Assembly: GCA_946811695.1 (NCBI GenBank)
Contig: OX328126.1
Location: 86,933,536 to 86,997,535 of the forward strand
Source: Gonocerus acuteangulatus
Taxonomy: Eukaryota; Arthropoda; Insecta; Hemiptera; Coreidae
Direction: 5' to 3'
Length of the DNA stretch: 64,000 nucleotides
Below are positions 1 to 11,324 of this stretch, piece after piece. Positions within the stretch are counted from its first letter, which is position 1. Every line of letters starts with the position of its first letter. The position numbers and the translations under genes are program-made. The notes under the pieces are model-generated. The model was given only the letters and a program-made list of their open reading frames with translations, was not told the origin of the DNA and searched no databases.

Positions 1-129
1 TATACTTCCGATTACTAACAATAGTCCTATTGCCCCTTTACTTTATATCGAGTATACTTCCGATTACTAACAATAGTCCTATTGCCCCTTTACTTTATAT
101 CGAGTATACTTCCGATTACTAACAATAGT

Positions 130-167
<38 letters not shown>

Positions 168-1224
168 GGCACATCTACATCTAGGTCATTAGCGCCGACA
201 TCCAGGGTGTAGCGAGGAATTTCACCAGCGAGCCGTGGGATGATAAAATTCCTGCCGGAGGTTGGGAATCGAACCCACCATCTCCCGCTTATGAATCCAA
301 GGCGCTAGCCATTAGACCACGGGAGACCCCAACAATAGTCCTATTGCCCCTTTGCTTTCTATCGAGTATACTTCCGATTACTAACAATAGTCCTATTGCC
401 CCTTTACTTTATATCGAGTATACTTCCGATTACTAACAATAGTCCTATTGCCCCTTTACTTTATATCGAGTATACTTCCGATTACTAACAATAGTCCTAT
501 TGCCCATTTACTTTATATCGAGTATACTTCCGATTACTAACAATAGTCCTATTACCCCTTTACTTTATATCGCGTATACTTCCGATTACTAACAATAGTC
601 CTATTGCCCCTTTGCTTTCTATCGAGTATACTTCCGATTACTAACAATAGTCCTATTGCCCCTTTGCTTTCTATCGAGTATACTTCCGATTACTAACAAT
701 AGTCCTATTGCCCCTTTACTTTATATCGAGTATACTTCCGATTACTAACAATAGTCCTATTGCCCCTTTACTTTATATCGAGTATACTTCCGATTACTAA
801 CAATAGTCCTATTGCCCCTTTACTTTATATCGAGTATACTTCCGATTACTAACAATAGTCCTATTGCCCCTTTACTTTATATCGAGTATACTTCCGATTA
901 CTAACAATAGTCCAATTGCCCCTTTACTTTATATCGAGTATACTTCCGATTACTAACAATAGTCCTATTGCCCCTTTGCTTTCTATCGAGTATACTTCCG
1001 ATTACTAACAATAGTCCAATTGCCCCTTTACTTTATATCGAGTATACTTCCGATTACTAACAATAGTCCTATTGCCCCTTTACTTTATATCGAGTATACT
1101 TCCGATTACTAACAATAGTCCAATTGCCCCTTTACTTTAGATCGAGTATACTTCCGATTACTAACAATAGTCCTATTGCCCCTTTACTTTATATCGAGTA
1201 TACTTCCGATTACTAACAATAGTC
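1..1224. repeat. 52-bp minisatellite array
   Basis: About 20 head-to-tail copies of a 52-bp unit that begins TATACTTCCGATTACTAACA, interrupted once by a SINE. Copies differ at a few sites, for example a minority variant reads TTGCTTTCT where most read TTACTTTAT. The array runs off the left edge of the window, so its true length is unknown. Confidence 0.97.
132..330 (-). mobile_element. tRNA-derived SINE with poly(A) tail
   Basis: On the minus strand the element starts GGGGTCTCCCGTGGTCTA with a tRNA-like A box, followed by a B box (GGTTCGATTCCC). It ends in a poly(A) tail, seen here as 34 T at 132-165. It is flanked by an 11-bp target duplication, AACAATAGTCC, at 121-131 and 331-341. Related copies occur at 19791-19964, 21953-22028 and around 55287-56441. 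The tRNA part is degenerate (poor anticodon stem), so it is a SINE and not a tRNA gene. Confidence 0.93.
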
Positions 1225-2129
1225 TTTCAATTAAGAACATAGCACATTCCTCAGAAAACAACGCGAGGAATATATTAGTTTGTAAGATGTGATATATCAG
1301 TTGCGTACTCCAATTTTAAGATTTAATTTTATACGCTTCAAATAAGATACATGTTATTTAAAAGTCGTGTGCTGCGGCAAAAATTGTACGGTACCTATAT
1401 AACAACACACTCCAGAATGTGCTCAACGTGATATTTAAATGATAATATTAAACTAAAATTAACTTTTCTATAATCATGCTCTATTCCTGAGCCTTCTTAA
1501 TGGCATACAAGGTCTGCATTGCTGCTCGCTGTGATCCACCATTCAGACTGTCCAATCCACTGTATTATATGCAGAGGAATGAGGTGGGCTTTATCCTCTG
1601 ACCGCTCTAACGGCTCAACTTTTCTGCATTCCGTAGATTGAAGCAAAAAGTGTCCCGATTCGAATGTAGTTATGAAATGACCTCGTTAAAGCTCGCCGTG
1701 TTTGGTGATATCACGACCAGAAGAACGAGCTTATGGATTTAGGAATCTCACCGGACTAGGTGAGAATGCTAGAAGGTTTGGTGTGAAGGTGAAATCGTGT
1801 TCATCTTTATTTATGCTTTCATTGCTGAGCTGTCAGATCGGCTTTTCTACATCAAGGCTCGACGCCGCTGCGGTATTTGAAATTATAATACAAAGTATAA
1901 ATCTATCTATCATTTACAGGAATTCTTAGACCTTTCTATCATTCATCGAGGAGTAGCCACCAGAATATCGAGTAGTGTTTCAACTAGAAATAGACAGTAT
2001 TTTCGCTTATCTTGATATTTTATTCATTTTGAGAACCATGCAATTTGCTGAATTAAATTTGTGGAAGGAACTACAAGTCCTTATCGTTTAAAAAGTACAA
2101 GCATTAATAATAGACACATTGTTGACAAT
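1225..2129. other. Intronic sequence, nothing recognised
   Basis: AT-rich sequence upstream of the first neuroligin exon. The longest open frame (75 codons at 1702-1929) has no recognisable motif. I see no splice-bounded exon, repeat or transposon end. Confidence 0.4.
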
Positions 2130-2670
2130 TTTTTTTTTTTTAAAGAAAGCAAATATACAGAGGAAATATAAAATCAAAAACAGGCTTAGTGTAATGACAT
2201 TAAAAACAATAACAGAAAGAGTATCGTTTATCGAAGCGTAGCAATAGAAATTTAACAACACTTGCTTCGGATATTTTGGTGTTTTGCATTTTTAATGATA
2301 GTCTATACTGTTTTTCTTCCAAAATAAGATGGATTTTGAATTTTGTGTAGAGAAGAATTCGTGCATTCTATTCCGTGAATTTTCTTTTTTGTTTGAACTG
2401 TGAACTATTTTGTAGATAATCAACATATAAAAAGTACTGTACATCAGGAGGTATGAGTTCTTTTACCGAGTGTATAGCAATGAAAAACAGAGTTGTTCTC
2501 AGTAAACTGCCTTGAGGTACGCCCATTTCTTGTTTAAAAGCATCTGAGAGACAAGTTTCGTCTCTGACTCTGATTGTTCTGTTAGTAAGGAGGAAATTGA
2601 TGATTTTGAGCGACTTCACTTGAACACCACATGCATATAGTTTGGAAATAATTCTGTTTTGCCGGACTGT
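2130..2670 (-). pseudogene. Non-LTR reverse transcriptase fragment (Jockey-like)
   Basis: Minus-strand translation shows part of the palm domain of a non-LTR reverse transcriptase. Motif B reads MGVPQGS. The catalytic motif C that should read YxDD reads LYVDYL, so the second catalytic Asp is lost. Downstream residues resemble the FSxxKTxxIxFxKK segment that follows motif C in Jockey-clade enzymes. There is no start codon, no endonuclease and no 3' end. It is a dead internal fragment in the first intron seen here. Clade assignment is by eye. Confidence 0.72.
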
Positions 2671-3277
2671 AAAATGTTTTGTTTATATCGAAGGATTTAC
2701 ACTTTTCGTTAATGAATGAATCTGTGATTAAAGACTATATGTTACAGAATTGTATGCATCTCTCTGAAGCCACATTGATATATTTAGAGACGATTCCCAA
2801 ATGCAAGATACCAGCAAATATTTCCCTAATATTCAAAAATTCATTTCAAATATCTTACAGACACAGCTGACAATAGATGTTGGGCTATAGCTTGTCAGGT
2901 CAGACTTATTTTTATTAGGTTTAAGTATTGGAATAACGGTGCAATTAAACGATATTATATATTTGTAATTAACAATCAATTTATTTATTTATTTATTGAT
3001 TTAGAGTCCGCTAAAGCGCTATTTTCTCTTTTCAAAGTTGGAAAGAATTGATATTTTCAATTCAATGTTCATATGAGATTTACCATAATGCTATAAATTT
3101 AAATAAATAAAGGTAAGAAAATTTAAATTTTGAAAACTTCAAGTGATTAAATGAAAGAAAAGAGAATTAAAATTTTGAAATATGAGAAACAGGATATGAT
3201 AAAAACGTATTAGTTTGTCAAGTGTACTCATTACTTCACTTCACGTTAATTCATACATGTTATTTTTTTTATTTATT
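2671..3277. other. AT-rich intronic sequence
   Basis: AT-rich sequence between two transposon remnants. It has a short TTTA run near 2985 and no supported gene or element. Confidence 0.4.
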
Positions 3278-4334
3278 TTAGCACTTTCCTCCGAAGGAAA
3301 GTAGCTATTGAGGTTGGACTCATGACGGAATTTTTGAAAAATTTCTTCATATCTTTATCGATCCTACCTAGTAGACACCGAAAATGACCCCCGTTAAAAT
3401 TTATATATATCTATATATATATATATATATGCATATATATATATATATGTGTCTGTTAACACGATAGCGGCCAGAGTTTTTGTTTTTTCGTCACGAAACT
3501 TGGTATATAGCATTCAATTAGCAAACGATTGAACGAGTTCGTTAACCACTAAAGTCGGTCCACCGGAAGGGGGGGTTTACCCCGAACCTAAAACACTTAT
3601 TTGACTATGTCAGCCGTAATATTTGTTATATTTCAACGAAACTTGGTATTCGTAGTGGTAATATAGAGAGAAAAGTGAGATTTAAAAATGAACTAAATCG
3701 GTTCATTAGAAGGGGGGGTTTACTCCAGACCCACAATACCAATTCGCCACTACCAGCCGTGATTTTTGGTATATTTCGTCGAAACTCGGTATTCGTAGTG
3801 CTAATCCACAAGTAAATATGTGTTGTAAAAATTAACTAAATCGGTTCATTAGAAGGGGGGGTTTACTCCGGACCCAAATTCCTAATATACTCATACCGGT
3901 CGTAATTTCTGCTGTATTGTAACGAAACGCGGTATACGTCGTGGGTAACTCATGAGAAAGAAGTGTTGTAAAAATGAGCTGAATCGGTCAATCGGAAAGC
4001 GGGGGTTTAATTTGTAATATATTTGAATAGAAAAGCCGGCAGACGTAGGTTCACAAAGCCGCCGCAAGGAGCGCTTTCTACCACTAGAGTGACTGTATCC
4101 TGTTCCTGCGATAGATCAAAATACGATAATATGAGGTGTTTTGTATTTATTACGTACTGTAGTAGGTACCATGTGTAAACATAACTCATAAATCAGTTAC
4201 TCATTACAAAATGAGAACTATTCACGTTTTTATTTTATTTATGTAGGATATTTTAAGCAAATTGTTCTGGAAAGCAGTCTACACTACCCAAATTCTGAGG
4301 AAAGTGCTTAGTTATGCAGCTCCTGCGTGACGGA
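3278..4334 (-). mobile_element. HINE/Helentron-like element, family 2, copy 1
   Basis: Nonautonomous element on the minus strand. The 5' end reads TCCGTCACGCAGGAGCTGCA (position 4334 downward). The 3' end is a hairpin (ACTTTCCT, short loop, AGGAAAGT) followed by GCTAA at 3278. A copy of the 3' end, AGCACTTTCCTC, lies inverted just inside the 5' end. The middle holds several diverged ~150-bp repeats containing GGGGGGTTTAC and an (AT)n tract. A second copy in the opposite orientation lies at 58430-59644. Hairpin plus CTAA, the inverted subterminal copy and the central microsatellite resemble DINE-1/HINE elements of the Helitron group. No coding sequence is present. Confidence 0.7.
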
Positions 4335-4680
4335 CTTATTTTTTGTGTGTTTGCTTTAAAGGTTATTGTAGATATTTGTTTGTTTAAGGTATATGAGTAT
4401 TGTGTTAATGTGAGGACTGTTGTCGGTCAAGAGTTCGTTCATGTCATGAATATTGTGATTTTGTAAGTCATATATTGCTTGAAATATTTCAGTCATTGCT
4501 GTATGCGTTTCGCATATGTTGTTGACAGAGAGTAGAGAACTTAGAGAATCGGAACATATTATAACAGTATTGATTTGCATTAATGGTAAGTTTCTTATAA
4601 CCAAAAGTATTCCATAGGGTTCTGCCGAAAAAACAGTTGATTCAGTATTTAATTTAGAGCCGAAATGACTTCCTGTGATA

Positions 4681-4932
4681 GCTGCTGATTGAGCCTTGTA
4701 TTCCCCAATTGCTTAGCTGATATATTATCGTCCTTCGCCAGACGGTATCAAAAGCTTTCTCTAAATCCAGCGAAATTGCCAGTACCAACTTCTTTTGGAT
4801 AAAAGAGCTGCTGATCGAGCATTGTATTCCCCAATTGCTTAGCTGATATATTATCGTCCTTCGCCAGACGGTATCAAAAGCTTTCTCTAAATCCAGCGAA
4901 ATTGCCAGTACCAACTTCTTTTGGATAAAAGA
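4681..4932 (-). repeat. 126-bp tandem duplication inside the RT
   Basis: Two nearly identical 126-bp units (4681-4806 and 4807-4932) encode RT motif A twice. The unit is 42 codons long, so the reading frame is kept. They differ by only a few substitutions. Confidence 0.9.
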
Positions 4933-5077
4933 GTTAAGTATGTCATTTTCAAGTCTGCTTATGTGGTCTATGGTGCTGTGACCAGGCCTGAAAGCACATT
5001 GATAGGGTGATAACAAATTATCTCTTTCCAGGAACCAAATCAATCTTTTGTTCAATATTTTTTCAAATACTTTTGAC

Positions 5078-5628
5078 TAGTGTTGTTAAAAGCAAGCCCT
5101 GACTAGAGGCTTGAGGCCTGAACCTTGAACCTAACCTCTACAGCCCGAGCTCTGAGGGCTCGATGAAGGGTCCGGAGTGAGGCTTCAGCCTAACCTTATC
5201 AAGCCCTGAAGGTTCAGCAAGGTTCTCCCTCGAGCCTTGAAGGCTCGGCCTTGGAGCCCTGGGAAGGTAGAGCTTCGGCAAGCACGGTTATAGTAGTAGT
5301 AGGGCAGTGTTGCCATCAACGCCTCACAGAAGAGTTTATTTTTTAGGAAAAGTTACTATTTTTACCCAATTAGTGATCCATTTAATTAGTTTATCAATGA
5401 AATGGTAAATTTAAATGCCAGCGAATAATTTCAATGTGGCGGAAAGAATTTAGGACGAATCTACTAAAGTATATTTCATGAAACAGCTGTTTGCCCGCCG
5501 TCCGCCATTTTGGAAATGAAAAGTAAAAGGCTTCAAAGCATGCGCCTTCTCCCGAGGCGAGCCTTCCAAGCCCTGAGAGCTCGAGCTTTTAGCTTCTAGC
5601 CTCAAAGGCGCGCTCTTTTACAACACTA
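5078..5628. mobile_element. hAT-like MITE with 8-bp target duplication
   Basis: The ends are inverted (TAGTGTTGTTAAAAG and CTTTTACAACACTA), with an exact 8-bp duplication CTTTTGAC at 5070-5077 and 5629-5636. TAGTG termini and an 8-bp duplication fit the hAT superfamily. The 551-bp interior is unusually GC-rich for this window and is built of imperfect repeats of GAGGCTTGAGGCC and AAGCCCTGAAGG type. It splits the Jockey-like ORF between MSK and VFEKILNKR. No transposase is encoded. Confidence 0.9.
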
Positions 5629-5975
5629 CTTTTGACATACAGTTGGTCAACGATACTGGACGATAGCTGGAGGGAAGTCTCTTTTCTTTGCCATTCTTTA
5701 GAATTGGTACAATTATAGCCTCAGGAGTGAGGATAAGCCCCCTCAAGGAATATTTTATTAAATAGCTTAAGAAGAAAAACAAAGCCCAATGGTGGTAAAC
5801 TTTTTATCATTCCATAAGTTGTTTTGTCAGGTCCAGGTGAAGTCTGTCTAGTAGTTGAGAGTACCAATTTCAGTTCCTTAAGGGTTATTGGATCGTTAAT
5901 GGGGTTGTCGTGATCTGTTAGTATCGGTATTTCTGTTCTTTCGGTTTGTATTTTTAGTTCCAGAATATTAAATAA

Positions 5976-6763
5976 TCCTAAATAAAATTTGACTAAAATT
6001 CTTTAATTGAAGCCACTTTTCTTCCGTGATAAACAAAAAGAAGGAAACTTTCGTATGATGTCAATTTGGTTACGCAATCAACAGGTGCAGACACAAAATC
6101 ACAACGTTTCAAGATTTCAAATGTCTTCGCGGAATTCTTTATGTACCTATTTGTAATAAAGTGAAATACTTTAGCTATCTCTAGGTTTTTTCAAAGGTGC
6201 GATTACCATATGTAGGAAAGGTTGTGCTTAGGAGTTTGCACGCAATAATGACGTATTAATTAGTGTTTTAGCATTTAATTATGATTTTTGTGTAAACTCT
6301 GAAGAATTGTAATAAAATAGGTAGGATGTAAACGTAACGGTCGTAAATACAGATAATAAGACGAACACGGGAAGGAGTGAGGAAAAATAGGTTCGGGCCT
6401 TAAGTGGAAATACCTAAAGGATTAATTTAAATTCGTGATAAGAAGGAGGCACGAAGAGACGAGAAATTTTCAATAACGGCAAGGGAGACAGAAGGGGGGA
6501 AAGAGAAGAGGGTGAGGGAGAGAGGAGAGGGTAGAGGGAGAGAAGAGACGGAGAGGGAGTGAGAGAGAGGGGGGAGAGGGACAGGAGAGAGGGAGATGTT
6601 AGGAGTGGAATCACGTCTGGGGAATGGGAGATATTGGGGTTATGAATTGAAGGGATAACCCTGCCATCTGGTGGAGGGATAGGAAAGCTAGAGCGTGATA
6701 TTCTAGGAGCTAGCAGTACCTCTGCTTCTTTGGTTATTACGGCTGAGGGAAGAACTTGGATGC
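5976..6763. other. Intronic sequence with a purine tract
   Basis: No gene is recognised. A strongly purine-rich GA tract runs from about 6475 to 6600 and accounts for the Ser/Leu/Pro-rich open frame on the other strand. Confidence 0.4.
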
Positions 6764-7150
6764 ATTATTCGGTACTTGTATGTACACTGGAAACCTGATT
6801 CCAGGTGAGAATGTGACGAATGCTTCTAAGTCCGTGACTGTCAGCGCTATGGAAGGATGTAGAGCAAAACGGGACGTGAGTGTAGGTCTGTCTCCTGAGA
6901 TCCTGGCACTGGAAGAGCTATCTGCTTTTTTGATTACTGCGCTGAGAGAAGAGCTATTTACTTCTTTGGTTACTGCGCTGAGGAAAGATGTTGTTTGCCT
7001 GCTTAGGTACTTGTCTGCACACAGGAAACCTGATTCAAAGAGAGTCTGTGACCAATGTTTCTTAGTCCGTGACTATCAGTGGTATGGAAGGAGGTAGAGC
7101 AAAACACACAGGTCTTTCTCCTTGGGTCCTGGACCCGGAAGAGCTATCTT
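6764..7150. repeat. Imperfect ~245-bp tandem duplication
   Basis: A segment starting GGTACTTGT.TG.ACAC.GG near 6771 recurs near 7010. It contains GGAAACCTGATTC, GTCCGTGACT.TCAG and GGAAGAGCTATCT. Copies share perhaps four-fifths of bases. The intervening sequence repeats TCTTTGGTTACTGCGCTGAG internally. Open frames through it show no conserved protein features. Confidence 0.7.
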
Positions 7151-7946
7151 CAAGGCAAGTAGTACGTAAGTGCATCTCTCTCTGGCGGTGTTCTGCTGTC
7201 GTGACATGGACCTCCCCAACGCAGTAGAAGATCTTTCTTTGCACTCTTAGAGGTGTTGGCGACGGCCATTACCGTTTACAGAAAACCGCTCGTGGCGCAT
7301 GCTTTGTTTTTCCACGTTAGAACATCCCCTTGCAGCACCAAAAGTGATTGTTAGAAGTACGTAGGCGTTTCTTCTTATTTCGATGGATCAGCTGATTCTG
7401 ATGAAATCTTCTACCGAAAAGCTTTCTTCGATCTATTCTTGGGGATGCCCAAGACCAACTTGTGTTTATGTTGCTCTGCACATGATTTGACACATTCCTA
7501 CGCACTCCTCATAGCCTCGGTTGGTTCTAGCCAGGTGGCTGCTTCTTTCCTGGTTATAGCGGCCTATATCCGAATCCCATCCATGAAGTTAGAGAGCTCT
7601 CCCATGTCGCACGAGATCTTCTCTATCTAGCAAGTCACCGTACCCATTTCTTGTGTGTTAGCCGCCTGGAATTTCAACTATAAAGACAGTGGCAGTAGCT
7701 CTCGGACCTGTAGCCATTCTTTTGTGCAAAAGTCGGGCCTGTATTGTTTCGCCAATTCGTCGTGACGTATATCGATTCCGACCCGACTGAAGGACTTTAA
7801 TCCCGCTGGGCCTTATAATGGCTCAGCTTGTTTGTTTACATAATTCTGTCTTCAACTCCCGTGACATATATAATTACGTATATACGTAATTATGCATATA
7901 TATATATATATGTGTATATAATGTAATTTAAATGTTCTTGTTTCAG
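7151..7946. other. Intron 3' part before the first neuroligin exon
   Basis: No gene or transposon recognised. A short (AT)n tract with an ATATACGTAATTA inverted repeat lies at about 7866-7920. The final bases TTCTTGTTTCAG form the polypyrimidine tract and acceptor for the exon at 7947. Confidence 0.5.
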
Positions 7947-8098
7947 AGGACAGGTAGCGTGCGTGGAGAGGACATCCCCTACGCCCTAGGCCTGCCTCTC
8001 ACAGGAGGCATGCCTCACTTTCCACACAACTATACCTCTGATGACGTCACAGTATCCAAGAGGCTCATACACTACTTAGCGAATTTCGCTAGGAAAGG
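7947..8098 (+). CDS. Nlg: Neuroligin exon: end of cholinesterase-like domain
   Basis: Neuroligins are postsynaptic adhesion proteins that bind neurexins through a catalytically dead alpha/beta-hydrolase ectodomain. This 152-nt exon starts at a codon boundary, after acceptor TTGTTTCAG, and ends two bases into a Gly codon before donor GTGAGT. It encodes 50 residues beginning RTGSVRGEDIPYALGLP and including PHFPHNYTSDD and IHYLANFARKG. These fit the segment of the esterase fold that holds the triad His in true cholinesterases (HG.E..FVFG). Here the corresponding residue is Arg (VRGED), consistent with no hydrolase activity. NYT is a possible N-glycosylation site. Earlier exons are outside the window. 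Family assignment is firm; which of the several insect paralogues is not resolved. Confidence 0.93.
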
Positions 8099-8125
8099 GT
8101 GAGTAGATGATTTTATATTTATTAA

Positions 8126-8312
8126 TTCATTTTTTTACGTTGGATTTGCTTCTAGGCAATTAGCGCCGGGTCATCTATAGGTTGCCACCCTTCCTTAACA
8201 TCTGCCATGGAGCAGGAAATATATTCGAAGTGACAGCACTACACACGGGCTCGTACCCACATCACCGTCAAATGAATCCAGCATGCTATCCACTACACTA
8301 AAAAAAAATTTA
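8126..8312 (-). mobile_element. Diverged tRNA-derived SINE-like repeat
   Basis: Contains the body phrase AATTAGCGCCGGGTCATCTA shared with other SINEs here and a decayed B-box region. It ends near ATCCACTACACT followed by an A run. It is much more diverged than the copies at 132-330 and 19791-19964 and may be a sister family. Confidence 0.55.
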
Positions 8313-8590
8313 TAATTTATTGTTGTTGCGATTACTTTAAAGCGCCGTACCCCGTAACCGTGTTGCTAAGTCTTCACCTGATTGAATTCTGCTATACCTA
8401 CATCCAGTCTGTTGTTGGCATCAACCTCTTCACGTCTCGCCACCAACCTGAATATTTCCTGCAAGTATTCACTGGCATCCATCGGGAATATTAATATGTT
8501 ATTCAATAGATCAAGATAATCATTGAATGACCATTGAAGGAATTTCATTGTTCCATCGATTTATTCGAAAAACTAGAATTCCTCAAATAT

Positions 8591-8918
8591 TTATATATAA
8601 CAGCGAATAAGGCGGAAGGTCGATAAAATATCGTCACACACTTTTTATTTATCTTCCCTACATGTTTCGCACTCTTTTTGGTGCCTCTTCAGGGGAACAC
8701 ACTTAAACATTAAATTCAGCCTCAACCTGAGGAATGGAACCTTCAGACGAGGCCCTGCTAGTGGAAGGTTCCATTCCTCAGGTTGAGGCTGAATTTAATG
8801 TTTAAGTGTGTTCCTCTGAAGAGGCACCAAAAAGGGTGCGAAACATGTAGGGAAGATAAATAAAAAGTGTGTGACGATATTTTATTGACCTTCCGCCTTA
8901 TTCACTGTTATATATATT
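8591..8918. mobile_element. Foldback element, ~154-bp arms and 19-nt loop
   Basis: A near-perfect inverted repeat. The left arm runs from about 8591 to 8744, the loop is 8745-8763, and the right arm extends to about 8918. The arms contain GGCGGAAGGTC, a GTGCGAAACATGTAGGGA motif and CCTGAAGAGGCACC. The same outer GGCGGAAGGTCAAT and inner phrase recur in the foldback at 31309-31508. No coding capacity. Confidence 0.9.
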
Positions 8919-9104
8919 TGAGATAAGGGTCATTTAATGAATAATTTCAAATATTTATAAAATTGAATTGGCTGAAATATATGGATTTAATGTTCAATTG
9001 AAGAACTTTGAAATATCCTTTCTAAGGAATTTATGATTCATTCCAAAATTCCTCTGTGGGACGTTCGATAAATATAAATACAACTGTAGAAAAATAAGGA
9101 TACA

Positions 9105-9255
9105 ACATTCCTAAGCCGAGGATACAACATTCCTAAGCCGAGGCCTGGAAACAACATTCCTAAGCCGAGGATACAACATTCCTAAGCCGAGGATACAACA
9201 TTCCTAAGCCGAGGCCTGGAAACAACATTCCTAAGCCGAGGCCTGGAAACAACTT
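9105..9255. repeat. Small tandem array of ACATTCCTAAGCCGAG units
   Basis: Six units built on ACATTCCTAAGCCGAG, prefixed either by GATACA (22-bp units) or by GCCTGGAAACA (27-bp units). The two unit types are intermingled. Confidence 0.9.
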
Positions 9256-10219
9256 TTAAAAAAAATATTTCAATTTTCTTCTATATCAACGTATTTTTGT
9301 CTGCAATGAATTTTTGTTTTGCTCAACTCATTAAAGAAACAGGTAAACAAATAAGAATGCCAGCTGTAATTAAATCTCTATGAAAAGCGAGGTTTTAGTA
9401 TTGAAATTGTGCTAATGTTTAGAAAATAGTAATATATTTAAGAGCCAGTGAGAAAAACGATAAATGTCGCTAAAAAATAATTGTGAGAAAAATAAAAAAA
9501 CAAGTTTCATATTCTAAATTTCCAATGCTTACAATCCTAAATTTTTGGGCAGTTCAAGTTACAAATATTTCAAAACAAGCAAGCAAGCTTCGAAAAATCA
9601 GTGCAATATTTAAGAAAGCTTTTTTTCCCATCAGATAACACATAATTATATTTTTACCTTCAGGTATATAATATATAATATATCGAACATATTATGTTTG
9701 ACGTTATTTTTCGTGGATGATGTTCATGGCAAGTTTCTATAGAAGGTTTTTGAAGCTGGGTTTAACCAAAAACTGTTTAAGTCATTGAACTTGGGCTCAG
9801 GAATTTGGACTGGTCCGCTGTAAAGATTTTTAAGAGTCTCTCTTGGTCACTCGTACAGCAAGTATCGTTCTTGGGCTAACGAAAAAAAAATTACTGAAAT
9901 CATTGTTGAAAATTGACCTGAAAGTATAATAATGTACTGCGTTTTTATGGTTCTCATTATGTAGGAAAATTAATAGGCCAACCTTCACTGGTTGGGAAAG
10001 TTTATTTTCAGAGCGCTTTCGAGATCAATTCTCAACATCAGTACCTGTTGACAACAATATAACGAATATACAACAAACCTACAAACTAAAATAAAAAAAT
10101 TGATATACATTTTGAGAAATTGTAGTCAATAGCTTAAAACAGTAAAAGTTAGAATCGTTAAAAAAAACTGAAATAAATTAAAAACAAAATTAAATTAAAA
10201 CATTTCAAGTCAAAGAATG

Positions 10220-10268
<49 letters not shown>

Positions 10269-10976
10269 CACATATATACGTATGTACACGGATGGAGGCT
10301 GATAGTACTCTTCTAAAGCTATTATCTTGCACAGAAATCTCCATTGCGTAAAAAAAAATGTGGTATGAACCTGCCTCATCATATTTTGTCCACAGACCTT
10401 CCTGCATCGATATATTCCTGCATATATATATATATATACTCTAAGGCTTGGATAGAGAAAGGGATATGCTTAAAAGACACTGTTCCATCGAGTCCATCTT
10501 CTTTCCATCAATAAGCTAAACCGAAAGGTCTCTACTTTTCGAAGTCCCCAAAGTTTTCGTCCGTCTCTTCGGAATTCCTTCTTGTTTTAGGAAGAAAAAA
10601 AAAGTAAAAAAGGCAGAAAGTATATCTATATTTGTGTTGCTATGAATATGTATCACACATCTCGGTATGAAACTCCGACTCAGGAACTTGGCTCGGTGGT
10701 GGGACGACCCTCCAAGAGACAAGTATTAAAATACTAGCCCCAGGCACTAAGTCCTCAGGACTTGGCCAACTTTATTCATTTAAACTTTACACTTTTTGGT
10801 AAAGTTCTGAGCGGCACTTTGGGATTCATTACATCTTAGTGGGCTATTTAATCCACGCCCTTTATGATTTATATTTAATGTGTTTTCTTGAATCAACACA
10901 GGGGTTCTTCTCCCGCCATCTCCTTTAATACCTCAATATTACTTTTCTTTAAGATCCTTCTGTATGTTTTTTTTTC
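9256..10976. other. AT-rich intron with (TA)n microsatellite
   Basis: No gene is recognised. A (TA)n microsatellite at about 10223-10262 produces the Tyr-Ile frames on the other strand. Confidence 0.5.
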
Positions 10977-11105
10977 AAGGACCGAAAATAATCATTGCTG
11001 GTAATTGGTGATGATCGAATCTTTAAAAATACCGGTCTTAACTGTCTTATAAAATAATTGTGATGTTCTAGTTATACGGTTTTATTAATTTCATATCCTT
11101 GAATG

Positions 11106-11153
<48 letters not shown>

Positions 11154-11279
11154 CATTTTTCATTTAAATTTCATCTAGAAACGTCTAGTTTTTTATTCGG
11201 AGATCCAATTTTTTCTTGTGATATTTTCGTTGCCTTATGTTTGTTGTTATATTTTTTAGCTGTTAGACCTTTTTTTTAG

Positions 11280-11324
<45 letters not shown>

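Larger units (their letters stand above)
4356..5975 (-). pseudogene. Degenerate Jockey-like retrotransposon ORF2
   Basis: Read from 5975 downward, this shows a reverse transcriptase with SPGPDKTTYGMIK (motif 0/1 region), then PILKNGKE and SYRPVSLTNCMSK. After a MITE insertion at 5078-5628 it continues with NKRLIWFLE, CAFRPGHST and motif A, SLDLEKAFDTVWRR. Motif A and its surroundings are tandemly duplicated. The frame then passes to an RNase H piece (CSDSLSSLLS) and an abrupt C-terminal end, HDMNELLTDNSPHINT. The fingers-to-palm order is intact, but motifs B and C and most of RNase H are deleted. The last ~30 residues match the C-terminus encoded at 42301-42660, so both belong to one family. 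The copy is dead through deletion, duplication and insertion. Confidence 0.85.

Noticed and set aside
132..330. Possible tRNA genes (here and at 19791, 21953, 50578, 56374)
   Set aside because: A and B boxes are present, but anticodon stems do not pair and SINE bodies, A tails and target duplications follow. They are SINEs.
1..1224. CRISPR-like array of 52-bp repeats
   Set aside because: Repeats are directly abutting with no unique spacers and no cas genes, and the context is a eukaryotic intron.
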